From Actinomycetospora lemnae (GTDB lineage: Bacteria; Actinomycetota; Actinomycetes; Mycobacteriales; Pseudonocardiaceae), in contig NZ_JAQZAO010000001.1 in assembly GCF_028737315.1 (NCBI RefSeq), positions 496,001-560,000 on the forward strand: 64,000 nt of DNA, given 5' to 3'. Positions 1-9,571 of the stretch are shown here, piece by piece; the stretch's first letter is position 1; each line of letters starts with the position of its first letter. Position numbers and translations under genes: made by a program. Under the pieces are notes generated by a model. That model was not told the origin of the DNA. It saw only the letters and a program-made list of their open reading frames with translations, and ran no database searches.

Positions 1-1
1 G

Positions 2-178
2 GGACGCCCGCACCTGCTCGTCGTGCAGTGGCGCGGCACCCCGCACGTGGAGGCGCTCGGCGGCGCGACCGGCCCGCAGTCCCGGGACATCGCGCTCGTC
101 ACCGACCCCGCGGCCACCGGCCGGCACTCCCGCGCCGGGCTCGACGCGCCGACGGTGTCGCTGGCCGCGGAGCGGTAG
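2..178 (+). CDS. C-terminal fragment of an unidentified protein
   Basis: An open frame enters from the left edge and stops with TAG at 176-178. The visible 58 residues (beginning GRPHLLVVQWRG, ending SLAAER) show near-complete G/C at third positions, so the frame is probably coding. I do not recognise a family. It converges on miaA, with a strong hairpin between the two genes. The start lies outside the window. Confidence 0.5.
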   Translation, partial: GRPHLLVVQWRGTPHVEALGGATGPQSRDIALVTDPAATGRHSRAGLDAPTVSLAAER

Positions 179-184
179 GCCCCC

Positions 185-224
185 GTGAGCGATCTTCCGA
201 GCCATAGCTCAGAAGATCGCTCAC
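185..224. terminator. Long hairpin between convergent genes
   Basis: Perfect 13-base arms (GTGAGCGATCTTC at 185-197, GAAGATCGCTCAC at 212-224) enclose a second small stem (GAGC/GCTC around CATA). The hairpin overlaps the miaA stop codon and sits just after the stop of the upstream plus-strand gene, so it suits a bidirectional terminator. There is no U-tract, which is usual in high-GC actinobacteria. It could also be a copy of a dispersed palindromic repeat; only one copy is present in the window. Confidence 0.6.
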
Positions 225-1183
225 GGACGACGGTCGGCCCAGCGGTCCAGCACCGCCGTGACGAGGTCGGACCGGTCGGCGTCGAACCAGTGCACGCGCC
301 CGTCGCGCCGGAACCACGAGCGCTGGCGGCGCACCAGGCGCCGGGTGGCGACGACCGTGCGCCGGCGCGCCTCGTCGAGGTCGATCGTGCCGTCGAGGTG
401 GTCGAGCACCTCGCGGTAGCCCACGGCGCGCGAGGCCGTCGCCCCGTCCCGCAGCCCCCGCCCCTCGAGCGCGCGCACCTCCTCGACCAGCCCGCCCGCG
501 AGCATTCCGTCGACCCGCTCGGCGATCCGCTCGTCCAGCCGCGCCGTGTCGCGGTCGAGGCCCACGAGCACGGCATCGTGGCGCGGGACGCCGGGCCGCG
601 GGAGGCTCGTCGCGAACGGGCGCCCGGTGAGCTCGACGACCTCGAGCGCCCGCACGATCCGCCGCCCGTTGCTGGCGAGGATGCTCCGCGCGGCGTCCGG
701 GTCGCGGGCGGCGAGGCGGGCGTGCATCGCCGGCGCGCCGACCTCGGTGAGCTCGGCGTCGAGGCGGGCGCGCAGGTCGGGGTCGGTGCCGGGGAACTCG
801 AGGTCGTCGAGGACCGCCTGGACGTAGAGCCCCGACCCGCCCACCACCAGCGGCACGCCCCCGCGCTCCCGGATCGCGTCGACCGCGGCGCGGGCGTCGC
901 GCTGGTAGGCGGCGACGGTGGCGGTGTCGGTGACCTCGAGGACGTCGAGCAGGTGGTGCGGCACGCCGCGCCGGGCGTCGGGCGGGAGCTTCGCCGTGCC
1001 GACGTCCATCCCGCGGTAGAGCTGCATCGCGTCGGCGTTGACCACCTCGGCGCCGAGCCCCCGGCGCGCCAGCTCCTCGGCGAGGTCGAGCGCGAGGTCG
1101 GACTTGCCGGTCGCCGTCGGGCCGACGAGGGCGATCGGACGGGAGACGGAGCGCAGCCGAGCTCGACCCGACGACGAGGTCAC
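221..1183 (-). CDS. miaA: tRNA dimethylallyltransferase MiaA
   Basis: MiaA transfers a dimethylallyl group from DMAPP to N6 of A37 in tRNAs reading UNN codons; the product is the substrate of MiaB, encoded about 3 kb away. The P-loop GPTATGKS is at residues 21-28, followed by the family motif [17 protein letters not shown] and the late [10 protein letters not shown] region. Length is 320 aa, normal for the family. The GTG start at 1183 is chosen because it overlaps the TGA of the upstream gene (GTGA), and no closer in-frame start exists before the P-loop. About a dozen residues between the start and RPIALVG come from a dispersed repeat (1141-1169), giving an unusual N-terminal extension. Confidence 0.93.
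   Translation of the reverse strand: MTSSSGRARLRSVSRPIALVGPTATGKSDLALDLAEELARRGLGAEVVNADAMQLYRGMDVGTAKLPPDARRGVPHHLLDVLEVTDTATVAAYQRDARAAVDAIRERGGVPLVVGGSGLYVQAVLDDLEFPGTDPDLRARLDAELTEVGAPAMHARLAARDPDAARSILASNGRRIVRALEVVELTGRPFATSLPRPGVPRHDAVLVGLDRDTARLDERIAERVDGMLAGGLVEEVRALEGRGLRDGATASRAVGYREVLDHLDGTIDLDEARRRTVVATRRLVRRQRSWFRRDGRVHWFDADRSDLVTAVLDRWADRRP
1141..1169 (-). repeat. Dispersed 28-bp repeat copy within miaA
   Basis: Read on the minus strand it is GGGTCGAGCTCGG then CTGCGCTCCGTCTCCC, one base different from the units of the array at 2006-2175. It encodes GRARLRSVS immediately before the conserved start of MiaA. Confidence 0.75.
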
Positions 1184-1923
1184 GCGCCCGAGGATCCCAG
1201 TTCCCACACCGCCACGTGGTACGCGACCCCGTACGGCGCGGAGGAGTGCTCGAGGCGCGCCGAGGCCGGGCGCGGCGCCGCCCCCGCGAGCACCTGCCAC
1301 GGCACCCGCCCGGCGACGAGCAGCTCGTCGGACAGCTCCGGGTCGAGGCCCGCGAGCGCCGCCGCGTCCCCGGCGGCGAGGGCGTCGGCGACGGCCCGGT
1401 CGTAGGGCCCCGCGCGCTCGTCGAGGGCGCCGGGGGCCCGGGCGGTGTGGGTGGCGGCGCCGTCACCGAGCACCAGCAGGACGTCGTGGCCATCGGCGGC
1501 GGCGAGCTCCTCCCCCGCCCGCCGCGCGTCCTCGGGGGTCGTGTCGCGGGCGAGCACGTGGGCGTCGATCCGCACCGCGTCGCCGGCCGGCCCGGCCTGC
1601 TCCCGCAGCCACCCCGCGACGAGCACGGGCAGCGGCAGCTCGGGGTCGGGCGCCCGGCCCGGGTCCGCATCGGGCGCCGCGGGCCCGGCGAGGGCGACGC
1701 GGACGTCGGCGCCGAAGCCGGCGAACGTCCCGCACGTGCCCGGCGGGTACGCCGCGGCGGTCGGGGCCGCACCCACCGCGAGCCAGCGGTCGCCGGCCGC
1801 CGCCAGGCGGGTGGCCACGGCCCGGCACGCGGCGCGCAGGGCGGCCGTCTCGGCGGCCGCGGTCCCGGCGAGCTCGGCTGCGAGCAGGGGCGGGTGGGGC
1901 ACCACCGCCGCCGTCACGATCAC
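1180..1923 (-). CDS. Rv2728c-like protein, LigB/extradiol-dioxygenase-like fold
   Basis: A 247-aa alanine-rich protein encoded directly upstream of miaA, the position held by Rv2728c in M. tuberculosis. The start [14 protein letters not shown], with a His-Pro-Pro near the N-terminus, and the later [17 protein letters not shown] resemble class III extradiol dioxygenase-like proteins, but I cannot confirm a complete metal site. Start GTG 1923 is preferred: a -10-like TAGCCT ends 7 bases upstream and there is no Shine-Dalgarno sequence, so the mRNA is probably leaderless. Upstream in-frame codons run through the tandem repeat array and are unlikely to be translated. Its stop overlaps the miaA start. 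Function unknown. Confidence 0.75.
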   Translation of the reverse strand: MIVTAAVVPHPPLLAAELAGTAAAETAALRAACRAVATRLAAAGDRWLAVGAAPTAAAYPPGTCGTFAGFGADVRVALAGPAAPDADPGRAPDPELPLPVLVAGWLREQAGPAGDAVRIDAHVLARDTTPEDARRAGEELAAADGHDVLLVLGDGAATHTARAPGALDERAGPYDRAVADALAAGDAAALAGLDPELSDELLVAGRVPWQVLAGAAPRPASARLEHSSAPYGVAYHVAVWELGSSGA

Positions 1924-1930
1924 TGTGCCG

Positions 1931-1959
1931 AGGCTATCCCGGGCGCGGGGGTCCGGCAC
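1931..1959 (-). promoter_or_regulatory. Predicted promoter for the Rv2728c-like gene and miaA
   Basis: On the minus strand a -10-like TAGCCT (1936-1931) lies 17 bases after GTGCCG (1959-1954, -35-like) and 7 bases before GTG 1923. The spacing fits a leaderless transcript. Sequence inference only. Confidence 0.4.
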
Positions 1960-2005
1960 GTGCTGCGCCCGCCGCTCAGGGGTGGAGCTCCCCCTCCCCG
2001 TCGAG

Positions 2006-2175
2006 GGTCGAGCTCCGCTGCGCTCCGTCCCCCACTCACGGGTCGAGCTCCGCTGCGCTCCGTCTCCCACTCACCGGTCGAGCTCCGCTGCGCTCCGTCT
2101 CCCACTCACCGGTCGAGCTCCGCTGCGCTCCGTCTCCCACTCACCGGTCGAGCTCCGCTGCGCTCCGTCTCCCAC
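2006..2175. repeat. Five-copy 35-bp tandem repeat array
   Basis: Units start at 2006, 2041, 2076, 2111 and 2146, exactly 35 bp apart. Each begins GGTCGAGCTCCGCTGCGCTC, continues CGTCTCCCACTCACC, and is nearly identical to the others; the last is cut at about 30 bp. The first 28 bp of the unit is the same element that is scattered singly through coding sequences in this window. The array occupies most of the 326-bp gene-free stretch 1924-2249, between divergent genes. There are no unique spacers, so it is not CRISPR. Confidence 0.95.
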
Positions 2176-2249
2176 GGGAAGGGAGTTCCGGCGCGGTCGC
2201 CGGACCTGCTTGAATGCCCGGACCGTAGGAGCGGGAGGTGTCGGGCTCG

Positions 2250-3644
2250 ATGACCGACGAGCAGGCCACGGAGGTCTCGGAGGCGTCGGCGGTCACGCGC
2301 GCCACGGAGACCACGGAGGCCGCCGACGTCACGGACGGGGCGGTCCCCGACGGTGCCGCGCCGCCGGCCCCACCGGCCGCGCCGACCCCGGGACCCCCCG
2401 GGAGCGCGCCGTCGTTCCCGTCGGTGAGCTCCGCCGCGATCGACCCGGGACGCTGGGGCCGCGTCGACGCCGACGGGACGGTCTACGTGACGACCGCCGA
2501 CGGCGAGCGGGCGGTCGGCTCCTGGCAGGCCGGTGACGCCGCCGAGGGCCTCGCCCACTTCGCGCTGCGCTTCGACGACGCCCGCGCCGAGACCGACCTG
2601 CTCGTCCGCCGCCTCACGGCCGGGCGCGGCGACGCGCGCGCCATCCTGCGCAGCGCCACTGCCCTGCGCGAGCGCCTCGCCGACGCCGCGGTCGTCGGCG
2701 ACGTGGTCGGGCTCTCCCACCGCCTCGACGCCGTCGTCGCCGCGGCCGAGCGCGCCGAGGAGGCCGAGCGCGCCGCCCGCGCGGGCGCCCGTGAGGACGC
2801 GGTGGCGCGCAAGGAGGCCCTCATCGCCGAGGCCGAGACGCTGGCCGAGGAGACGACACGCTGGAAGCACGCCGGTGACCGCTTCCAGGCGATGATCGAG
2901 GAGTGGAAGTCGGTCAAGGGGATCGACCGCAAGACCGACGACGCCCTGTGGAAGCGCTTCTCCCGGGCGCGCGAGACGTTCGCCCGCCGCCGCGGCGCCC
3001 ACTTCGCCGAGCTCGACCGCGCTCGCACCGCCGCCAAGGGCCGCAAGGAGGAGCTGGTCGCCGAGGCCGAGTCGCTCGTCGACTCCACCGACTGGGGCCC
3101 GACCGCCGGGCGCTACAAGGAGCTCATGGCCGACTGGAAGGCTGCCGGGCGCACCACCAAGGAGGCCGACGACGCCCTGTGGGCGCGGTTCCGGGGTGCC
3201 CAGGACACGTTCTTCTCGCGCCGGTCGGCCGCCTTCTCGGCCCGCGACGCCGAGTTCGAGGGCAACGCGGCGGCGAAGGAGGAGCTCCTCGCCGAGGCCG
3301 CGCGGATCGACCTCTCCGACGTCGACGCGGCCCGCGCCGCGCTGCGCGACGTGCAGGAGCGCTGGGACGCGATCGGCAAGGTGCCGCGCGAGCGGGTGCG
3401 CGAGTTCTCGGCACGGCTCAAGGAGGTCGAGGACCGGGTGCGCGCCGCGGTCGACCGCCGCTGGCAGGCCAGCGACCCCGAGACCGAGGCGCGCGTCGGG
3501 CAGTTCCGGGCCCGCGTCGAGCAGTACGAGGCGCAGGCCGCCAAGGCCCACGCCGCGGGCGACCGTCGCCGCGCGCAGGAGGCCGAGCGCCAGGCCGCGC
3601 AGTGGCGTGAGTGGCTCGCCGCCGCGGAGGACGCGACCCGGTAG
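2250..3644 (+). CDS. DUF349-domain coiled-coil protein (Rv2731-like)
   Basis: A cytoplasmic protein of about 464 aa with an acidic, Pro/Ala-rich N-terminal tail (to about residue 65) followed by several charged helical DUF349 repeats, recognisable by repeated W-K and ALWxRF motifs (WKSVKG, DDALWKRFSRAR, DDALWARFRGAQ, ERWDAIGKVPRE). ATG 2250 is preferred over GTG 2238 because GGAGG at 2234-2238 has proper spacing to it. The family accompanies miaA/miaB in many actinobacteria, and its E. coli relative YfcN/ DUF349-type members have no settled role here; I assign no biochemical function. It converges on the Rv2732c-like gene with 6 bp between the stops. Confidence 0.88.
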   Translation: MTDEQATEVSEASAVTRATETTEAADVTDGAVPDGAAPPAPPAAPTPGPPGSAPSFPSVSSAAIDPGRWGRVDADGTVYVTTADGERAVGSWQAGDAAEGLAHFALRFDDARAETDLLVRRLTAGRGDARAILRSATALRERLADAAVVGDVVGLSHRLDAVVAAAERAEEAERAARAGAREDAVARKEALIAEAETLAEETTRWKHAGDRFQAMIEEWKSVKGIDRKTDDALWKRFSRARETFARRRGAHFAELDRARTAAKGRKEELVAEAESLVDSTDWGPTAGRYKELMADWKAAGRTTKEADDALWARFRGAQDTFFSRRSAAFSARDAEFEGNAAAKEELLAEAARIDLSDVDAARAALRDVQERWDAIGKVPRERVREFSARLKEVEDRVRAAVDRRWQASDPETEARVGQFRARVEQYEAQAAKAHAAGDRRRAQEAERQAAQWREWLAAAEDATR

Positions 3645-3650
3645 GCGGGA

Positions 3651-4094
3651 CTACCGCCGCGAGAAGGCGTAGCTCGCCCACCGCGCGGCGAGCACGATCA
3701 TCGCCAGCAGGGCGAGCCAGAGCCCGATCCCGGGGCCGGTGCCGGCGCTGGTGTTCTGCGACCAGATCGCCCACAGCCCCGTCACCGACGTGATCGTGCA
3801 CCCGGCCGCGGTGACGAACACCGCCGGCCAGCGTCCGGTGAGCAGCGAGACCGCGGTGCCGATCACGCCGAACACCACCGCGAGCGTGCCGAACAGCCGC
3901 GGCAGGCCGGTGACACCGGGCCGGCCGAGGACGACCTCCCAGCCGGACGCGCCGAGCCCCGTCCACGGCAGCACCGCGGCGAGCAGCAGGACGAGCACCG
4001 CGACGGCGGCGACGAGCGCGCCGGGCCCGAAGTCGACGCGCGCCGAGGGCCGGGGCGGCGCCGGCGGGCGGCCGTCGGTGGAGCGGTCGGTCAC
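3651..4094 (-). CDS. Four-helix membrane protein (Rv2732c-like)
   Basis: 147 aa with a proline-rich cytoplasmic N-terminus and four hydrophobic segments (about residues 27-47, 67-85, 90-108 and 122-140). GTG start at 4094 lies 3 bases beyond the miaB stop, so the two genes are co-transcribed. Position and topology match Rv2732c, the neighbour of miaB in mycobacteria. Function unknown. Confidence 0.8.
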   Translation of the reverse strand: MTDRSTDGRPPAPPRPSARVDFGPGALVAAVAVLVLLLAAVLPWTGLGASGWEVVLGRPGVTGLPRLFGTLAVVFGVIGTAVSLLTGRWPAVFVTAAGCTITSVTGLWAIWSQNTSAGTGPGIGLWLALLAMIVLAARWASYAFSRR

Positions 4095-4097
4095 GGC

Positions 4098-5642
4098 TCA
4101 GACCTCCTGCAGGGTGGCCGAGCACCCGGACACCGGGGCGGCGGGAGCGGCCGGCGGGCCGAGCGTCGGCAGGCCGAGCCCGGTGGTGCGCGGCGTGGTG
4201 GGTCGCTGCCCCGCGGCGTGGGCGTCGCCCGCGCGGGTGCGGCGGTGGGTCAGGACGTCCCCGTCGGCGACGACGTGGTGCGGGGCGCCGTACGTGGCGC
4301 GGACGGTGACGACGTCTCCGGGCCGGATCTCCTCCGTGGTGCCCGTCGGCGTGAAGTGCACCAGTCGGCCGTCGCGTGCCCGCCCGCTCATCCGCCGGGT
4401 CGCGGTGTCCTTGCGGCCCTCGCCGGTGGAGACGATCAGCTCGAGCTCACGCCCGACCTGCTCCCGGTTGAGCTGCAGGGAGATCTCCTCCTGCAGCGCG
4501 ACGAGCCGGTCGTACCGCTCCTGCACGACGGCCTTCGGCACCTGGTCGGGCAACGTGGCGGCGGGTGTGCCGGGCCGGGGTGAGTACTGGAACGTGAAGG
4601 CCTGGCTGAACCGCGAGGCCTCGACGACGCGCAGGGTCTCGACGAAGTCCTCCTCGGTCTCGCCGGGGAAGCCGACGATGATGTCCGTGGTCAGCGCCGC
4701 GTCGGGCATCGCGGTGCGGACCTCGTCGACGATGTCGAGGTAGCGCTTCGCCCGGTACGAGCGGCGCATGGCCTTGAGCACCCGGTCCGAGCCGGACTGC
4801 AGCGGCATGTGCAGCTGCGGGCACACGTTCGGCGTCTCGGCCATCGCCGTGATGACGTCGGAGGTGAAGTCCCGCGGGTGCGGGCTCGTGAAGCGGACCC
4901 GCTCGAGGCCGTCGACGCGCCCGCACGCCCGCAACAGGTCGGCGAAGGCGGTGCGCCCGCTCGCGCGGTCGTCGAACGAGACGCCGTAGGCGTTGACGTT
5001 CTGCCCGAGCAGCGTCACCTCGAGGACGCCCTCGGCGACCAGCGCCTCGACCTCGGCGAGGATCTCGCCGGGCCGCCGGTCGACCTCCTTGCCGCGCAGC
5101 GACGGCACGATGCAGAAGGTGCAGGTGTTGTTGCAGCCGACCGAGATCGACACCCAGCCCGCGTAGGCGGAGTCGCGGCGGGCGGGCAGGTGCGACGGGA
5201 AGGTCTCGAGCGCCTCGAGGATCTCGACCTGCGCCTCGCCGTTGTGCCGCGCGCGCTCCAGCAGCGCCGGCAGCGAGCCGGTGTTGTGGGTGCCGAAGAC
5301 GACGTCGACCCACGGCGCCTTCGCGACGACGGTGTCGCGGTCCTTCTGCGCGAGGCAGCCGCCGACCGCGATCTGCATCCCGGGCCGGCGGGCCTTCTCC
5401 GGCGCCAGGCGCCCGAGCTGGCCGTAGAGCTTGTTGTCGGCGTTCTCGCGGACCGCGCAGGTGTTGAACACGACGAGGTCGGCGCCGTCGGCGTCGGCGG
5501 TGTGCGCGTAGCCCGCCTCCTCGAGCACGCCCGCGAGGCGCTCGGAGTCGTGCACGTTCATCTGGCACCCGTGGGTGCGGATGTGGAAGGTCGGCGCGGT
5601 GTCGATGGTCGAGCTCCGCTCCGCTACGTCTCCTGCGCTCAT
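4098..5642 (-). CDS. miaB: tRNA-2-methylthio-N6-dimethylallyladenosine synthase MiaB
   Basis: A radical-SAM methylthiotransferase acting on the i6A37 made by MiaA. Domains in order: an N-terminal UPF0004 domain with cluster cysteines ([23 protein letters not shown]), the radical-SAM domain with CNNTCTFC, and a C-terminal TRAM domain (about residues 410-470), followed by a roughly 40-aa Pro/Ala tail. ATG 5642 is chosen because it is preceded by GGGTGG; residues about 3-12 ([10 protein letters not shown]) come from a dispersed repeat. An upstream in-frame ATG at 5687 would overlap the neighbouring permease gene. It forms an operon with the Rv2732c-like gene. Confidence 0.93.
   Translation of the reverse strand: MSAGDVAERSSTIDTAPTFHIRTHGCQMNVHDSERLAGVLEEAGYAHTADADGADLVVFNTCAVRENADNKLYGQLGRLAPEKARRPGMQIAVGGCLAQKDRDTVVAKAPWVDVVFGTHNTGSLPALLERARHNGEAQVEILEALETFPSHLPARRDSAYAGWVSISVGCNNTCTFCIVPSLRGKEVDRRPGEILAEVEALVAEGVLEVTLLGQNVNAYGVSFDDRASGRTAFADLLRACGRVDGLERVRFTSPHPRDFTSDVITAMAETPNVCPQLHMPLQSGSDRVLKAMRRSYRAKRYLDIVDEVRTAMPDAALTTDIIVGFPGETEEDFVETLRVVEASRFSQAFTFQYSPRPGTPAATLPDQVPKAVVQERYDRLVALQEEISLQLNREQVGRELELIVSTGEGRKDTATRRMSGRARDGRLVHFTPTGTTEEIRPGDVVTVRATYGAPHHVVADGDVLTHRRTRAGDAHAAGQRPTTPRTTGLGLPTLGPPAAPAAPVSGCSATLQEV
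5607..5634 (-). repeat. Dispersed 28-bp repeat copy at the miaB start
   Basis: The plus strand reads GGTCGAGCTCCGCTCCGCTA then CGTCTCCT. In the miaB frame it encodes [10 protein letters not shown] directly after the start codon region, the same peptide type as the copies in sdhA and pqqB. Confidence 0.75.
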
Positions 5643-5664
5643 CGCCACCCAGGGTAGGCGCCCC

Positions 5665-7077
5665 TCACGTGCCGAGCGTGCTGGCATCGAAGTCCTCCCG
5701 GCGGCCGGTGGTCGCGCGGTTCACACCCCACAGGACGACCCCCAGGAGCAGCAGGATCCCCGCGAACAGGTACTCCTTCGGCGGGCGCCCGGAGAACGGG
5801 CTCGCGAGGAAGGCGCACAGCACGGCGGCGACGACCGGGATCGCCGTCGGGGCTCGGAAATGGCGGTGGCCGACCTCGTCGCGGCGCAGCACCAGCACCG
5901 CGATGTTGACCAGCGTGAACACCGCGAGCAGCAGCAACGAGGTCATGCTGCCGAGCTCGGAGATCTCCAGGAGGAGCACCAGCACGATCGCGAGCGCGCT
6001 GGTCACGACGATCGCCAGCCACGGCGTGCGCCGGCCCGGGTGCACCCGGGAGAACGCGTCCGGGATGATCCGCTCCCGCCCCATCCCGTAGAGCAGGCGG
6101 CTGGCCATCATCATGTTGATCAGCGCGGTGTTCGTGACGGCGAAGAGCGTGATGGCCGCGAACACGACGGCCGGGAACGACGGCGACGCGGTCTGGACCA
6201 CCCGCAGCAGCGCCCCGCTCTCCGCGGCGGCGAGCTCCTCGGTGGGCACGAGCGTCGAGGCCAGCAGCGCGACGACCAGGTAGATCGTCGCCGTGATGCC
6301 CATCGCGAGCAGCATCGCGCGGGGGAACGTCCGGGGCGGGTCGACGGTCTCCTCGGCCATGTTCACCGAGTCCTCGAACCCGACCATCGCGAAGAAGGCG
6401 AGCGCGGTCGCCGACGAGATCGCGAGCAGCACGGCCGGCTCGGAGAAGATCGAGCTGTCGGGCGCCGAGGTGGCGAACTGCCCCAGCCGCGACGCGTCGC
6501 CGGCCCCGTTGATCACCGCCCAGGCGCCCAGCACGATGACGATGGCCAGGCCGAGGAGCTCGATGCTCGTGAGCACGACGTTCACGCGCACCGACTCTCC
6601 GACGCCCCGGAAGTTGATGACGGCCAGCATCACGAGGAACGCCACGACCACGAGCGGCGTGACCCACCCCGGCAGCTCGCCGACGATCGCCTCGAGGTTC
6701 CGCCCGCCGAACGCCTGCGCCGCCGAGGCCGCCGACGTGATGCCCGAGCACATCACGGTGAACGCGACGACGAAGGTCAGGAACGGCCGGCGGAACGCCA
6801 GCTGGGTGTAGAGGGCGGCGCCCGCCGCCCGCGGGTACTTGCCGACCAGCTCGAGGTAGCTGAACGCGGTCATGAAGGCGACGACGAACGCCAGCAGGAA
6901 CGGCAACCACAGCGCGCCACCGACGCGTTCCGACACCGTCCCGGTCAGCGCGTAGATCGTCGTGCCGAGGATGTCGCCGATGATGAAGAAGACGAGCAGC
7001 TTGGGGCCGATCGCCCGGACCAGGGACCCCTCGCCCGAGGCGTCGGTCGCGGTGGCGTTCGCGGTGTCGTCGGGCAC
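5665..7077 (-). CDS. APC-superfamily amino-acid permease
   Basis: 470 aa with about 12 hydrophobic segments. The first helix region ([20 protein letters not shown]) carries the glycine-rich break typical of the APC fold, and [20 protein letters not shown] matches the conserved helix 6 region and following loop of amino-acid permeases. It is an inner-membrane transporter, probably taking up amino acids or amines; substrate unknown. The gene ends 22 bp before the miaB start and could be transcribed with it, though function gives no reason for that. It is divergent from the TAXI gene, sharing a 71-bp intergenic region. Confidence 0.85.
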   Translation of the reverse strand: MPDDTANATATDASGEGSLVRAIGPKLLVFFIIGDILGTTIYALTGTVSERVGGALWLPFLLAFVVAFMTAFSYLELVGKYPRAAGAALYTQLAFRRPFLTFVVAFTVMCSGITSAASAAQAFGGRNLEAIVGELPGWVTPLVVVAFLVMLAVINFRGVGESVRVNVVLTSIELLGLAIVIVLGAWAVINGAGDASRLGQFATSAPDSSIFSEPAVLLAISSATALAFFAMVGFEDSVNMAEETVDPPRTFPRAMLLAMGITATIYLVVALLASTLVPTEELAAAESGALLRVVQTASPSFPAVVFAAITLFAVTNTALINMMMASRLLYGMGRERIIPDAFSRVHPGRRTPWLAIVVTSALAIVLVLLLEISELGSMTSLLLLAVFTLVNIAVLVLRRDEVGHRHFRAPTAIPVVAAVLCAFLASPFSGRPPKEYLFAGILLLLGVVLWGVNRATTGRREDFDASTLGT

Positions 7078-7148
7078 GGGGGCAGCCTGCCGTGGACGGC
7101 CTGACCGCGCACCGGTCGATCGCGTCCCCGGGCTGGCACGATGCCCGG

Positions 7149-8108
7149 ATGAGCCGGGCCGTGGGTCGCCGCACGGTGCTGCGCGCCGGGCTGGGCGCCG
7201 GCCTGGGCGCGGCGACGCTGCTCGCCGCGGGCTGCACCCGGCCGGACGCGACGCCGGTCGTCGTCGCGACCGGGGGTCCCCAGGGCGTCTACCGCCGCCT
7301 CGGTGAGGCGCTGGCCGCGGTCTGGCGCACCGACCCGGGCGTGCCGACCGGGGTGCTGGGCAGCGAGGGGTCGGTCGACAACGTCGGGATGCTCGTGTCC
7401 GGGCGCGCGCGGGCCGCGTTCTGCGCGGCGGACGTCGCCGTCGACGGCGCCGTCGACGGGGCGCGCCCGCGCTTCCCCCTGCAGGCGCTGGCCCGGGTGC
7501 ACGACGACGCGATCCACGTCGTCGTCCCCGCCGAGTCCCCGATCCGCCGCCTCGCCGACCTCGCCGGGCGCCGGGTGTCGGTGGGCGCGCGCAACTCCGG
7601 GGTGCTCGTCATCGCGCCGCGCCTGCTCCAGACCGTCGGCCTCACGGCCGAGCGCGACACCGAGGCCGTGCTGCTGGGGCTCGACGACTCGGCGGCGGCC
7701 CTGGAGCGCGGGGAGATCGACGCCTTCTTCTGGTCCGGCGGGGTGCCCACCGCCGGCGTCGACCGCCTGGCCCGCGCCCGCCCCGTGCGGCTGCTCGACC
7801 TCGGCGAGGAGACCGCGCGCCTGCGCACCCGCTACCCCGTCTACGACGTCACCACGGCGCCCGCCGGCACCTACGGTCTCGTCGACCCGGTCAGCACGAC
7901 GACCGTGCGCAACGTCCTGCTCGTCACCGCGGACCTGCCCGCCGACCTCGCCCAGGACCTCGTGCGCGTCATGCTCGAGAACCGCGCGGCCCTCGCCTCC
8001 GCCGACCCCGCCGGGCGCAGCATCGACCCGCGCACCGCCATCGGCACCCAGCCGGTGGCCCTGCACCCCGGTGCCGTCGCGGCCTACCGCGCGTTCAAGG
8101 GGATCTGA
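7149..8108 (+). CDS. TAXI-family (TRAP-type) solute-binding lipoprotein
   Basis: 319 aa. The N-terminus has RR (GRRTVLRAG), a hydrophobic stretch and the lipobox LLAAGC (Cys about 32), so it is an exported lipoprotein, possibly through Tat. The mature part carries TAXI features: VVVATGGPQGVYRRLGEAL near the start, a region like STEGSVDNVGML, and a late block with WSGGVPT and YGLVDPV. No TRAP membrane subunit is adjacent, so it may be an orphan receptor or part of the sensing circuit encoded just downstream on the other strand. It converges on the histidine kinase gene and overlaps it by 25 bp. The N-terminal start at ATG 7149 fits the signal peptide. Confidence 0.85.
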   Translation: MSRAVGRRTVLRAGLGAGLGAATLLAAGCTRPDATPVVVATGGPQGVYRRLGEALAAVWRTDPGVPTGVLGSEGSVDNVGMLVSGRARAAFCAADVAVDGAVDGARPRFPLQALARVHDDAIHVVVPAESPIRRLADLAGRRVSVGARNSGVLVIAPRLLQTVGLTAERDTEAVLLGLDDSAAALERGEIDAFFWSGGVPTAGVDRLARARPVRLLDLGEETARLRTRYPVYDVTTAPAGTYGLVDPVSTTTVRNVLLVTADLPADLAQDLVRVMLENRAALASADPAGRSIDPRTAIGTQPVALHPGAVAAYRAFKGI

Positions 8109-9568
8109 GCGGGCCGCTCCCCCGCCTCCCCGGCCGCGACGTCGGCCCGCTCGCCCTCGGCCTCCCGCGTCGCGGCCGGCGGCAGCCGCAGGACCACGCG
8201 CAGACCGCCGTCGTCGGGCAGCTGCAGCACGAGCTCGCCGCCCGCCCGCTCGGCCGCGCGCGCGGCGATCGCGAGGCCGAGCCCGGTGCCGTCGATCCCC
8301 GCGCCGACCTGGGCGGGCGCACGCCAGAAGCGGTCGGTCGCGCGGTCGAGCTCGGACGGGTCGAGGCCGCGGCCGTGGTCGCGCACGCCGACCTCGACGA
8401 ACCCGTCGACGCGAGCGGTCGTCAGCTCGATCGCGGTGCCCGGCGGCGCGTACTTCACGGCGTTGTCGAGGACCGCGTCCAGCACGGCCACCACGGAGTC
8501 GACGTCCGAGCGCGCGACGAGCCCGCCCGGCCCGCTCCGGCGCAGCGACAGGCCCTCGTGCACGGCGAGCACGCCCCAGGCGTCGGCGCGGTCGGCGAGC
8601 ACCGGGTCGATCGGCATCGCCACCGGCTGCGGCGGGCGCCCCTCGGCCCGGGCGAGGGCGAGCAGCGCGTCGAGCACCCCGGCGAGCCGGTCGGTCTCCT
8701 CCAGCGCCGCCCCGTGCTCCTCGCGCAGCGCGTCGTCGACCGTGGCACCCGGCGTGGCGAGGGCGGCACCGACGTTCTGCATCCGCAGCCGCAGCGCGGT
8801 CAGCGGGTTGCGCAGCTGGTGGCCGGCGTCCGCGACGAAGGCTCGCTGCGACTCCAGCGCGTGGGTCACCCCGGCCGCCATCTGGTCGAAGTGCCGGCTC
8901 AGGCGCCGCAGCTCGGGCGGCCCGCGCCCGTCGCCGACCGGCCGCGGCGCCCGGCCCGCGCGCACCGCCGCGGCGACCTGCGCCGTGCCGGCGTCGAGGC
9001 TCTCGACCGGCGCGAGGATCCAGCGCACCAGCGGCAGCGCGACCCCCGCCGCGACCGCGAGCGCCACCAGCCCGGCGGCGGCGAGCGCGGCCCAGGCGCG
9101 CAGCGTCTCCCAGCGCGCGGGGCTGGTCGGCGAGACCGTCACCGCCGCGCCCCGCACCTCGCCGCCCACGAGCACCGGCTCGGCCAGCAGCAGCGGCTCG
9201 CCGTCCCACGGCCACACGACCTCGGGGGGCTCCGAGCGCTGCCCGGCGAGCGCGAGCTGCACCCGGCGCGCCACCGGCTCCGGGACCGCCGGGCGCGACG
9301 ACGCGAGCACCCGCCCCTCGCGGTCGACGACCAGCGCGGCGACCCCGTAGATCTCGTCGTACCGGGCGAGCTCGGCGGCCAGCGCGCTCGCGTCCCCGTC
9401 GCCGACGGGGCGCTGGGCCAGCGCGGCGAAGCGCGTCGTGTCACCGAGGCGGTCGGCGAACAGCCCCGACGTCGCGGCCGCCGCCGACGCCGCCGCGAGC
9501 GGCACCCCCAGCCCGAGCACCAGCAGCCCGACGAGCACCGAGAAGACGACGAGCAGCCGGGCGCGCAC
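8084..9568 (-). CDS. Sensor histidine kinase (OmpR-partner type)
   Basis: 494 aa. A transmembrane helix at residues 5-32, an extracytoplasmic sensor region to about 155, a second helix at about 157-182, HAMP, then HisKA with the phospho-acceptor in VADAGHQLRNPLTA (His250), and HATPase_c with the N box (DNAVKYAPPG) and G boxes (DHGRGL, GTGLGLAIA). The GTG start lies 3 bases after the response regulator stop. The adjacent convergent TAXI receptor suggests a solute-sensing module of the kind where binding protein and kinase are linked, but this is inference. Confidence 0.92.
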   Translation of the reverse strand: MRARLLVVFSVLVGLLVLGLGVPLAAASAAAATSGLFADRLGDTTRFAALAQRPVGDGDASALAAELARYDEIYGVAALVVDREGRVLASSRPAVPEPVARRVQLALAGQRSEPPEVVWPWDGEPLLLAEPVLVGGEVRGAAVTVSPTSPARWETLRAWAALAAAGLVALAVAAGVALPLVRWILAPVESLDAGTAQVAAAVRAGRAPRPVGDGRGPPELRRLSRHFDQMAAGVTHALESQRAFVADAGHQLRNPLTALRLRMQNVGAALATPGATVDDALREEHGAALEETDRLAGVLDALLALARAEGRPPQPVAMPIDPVLADRADAWGVLAVHEGLSLRRSGPGGLVARSDVDSVVAVLDAVLDNAVKYAPPGTAIELTTARVDGFVEVGVRDHGRGLDPSELDRATDRFWRAPAQVGAGIDGTGLGLAIAARAAERAGGELVLQLPDDGGLRVVLRLPPAATREAEGERADVAAGEAGERPAQIPLNAR

Positions 9569-9571
9569 GGG

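Noticed and set aside
1924..2105. Upstream extensions of the Rv2728c-like protein through the repeat array
   Set aside because: They would translate the tandem repeat, while a -10 element and leaderless GTG at 1923 fit the family start.
2006..2175. CRISPR array
   Set aside because: Units repeat every 35 bp without unique spacers and no cas genes are near.
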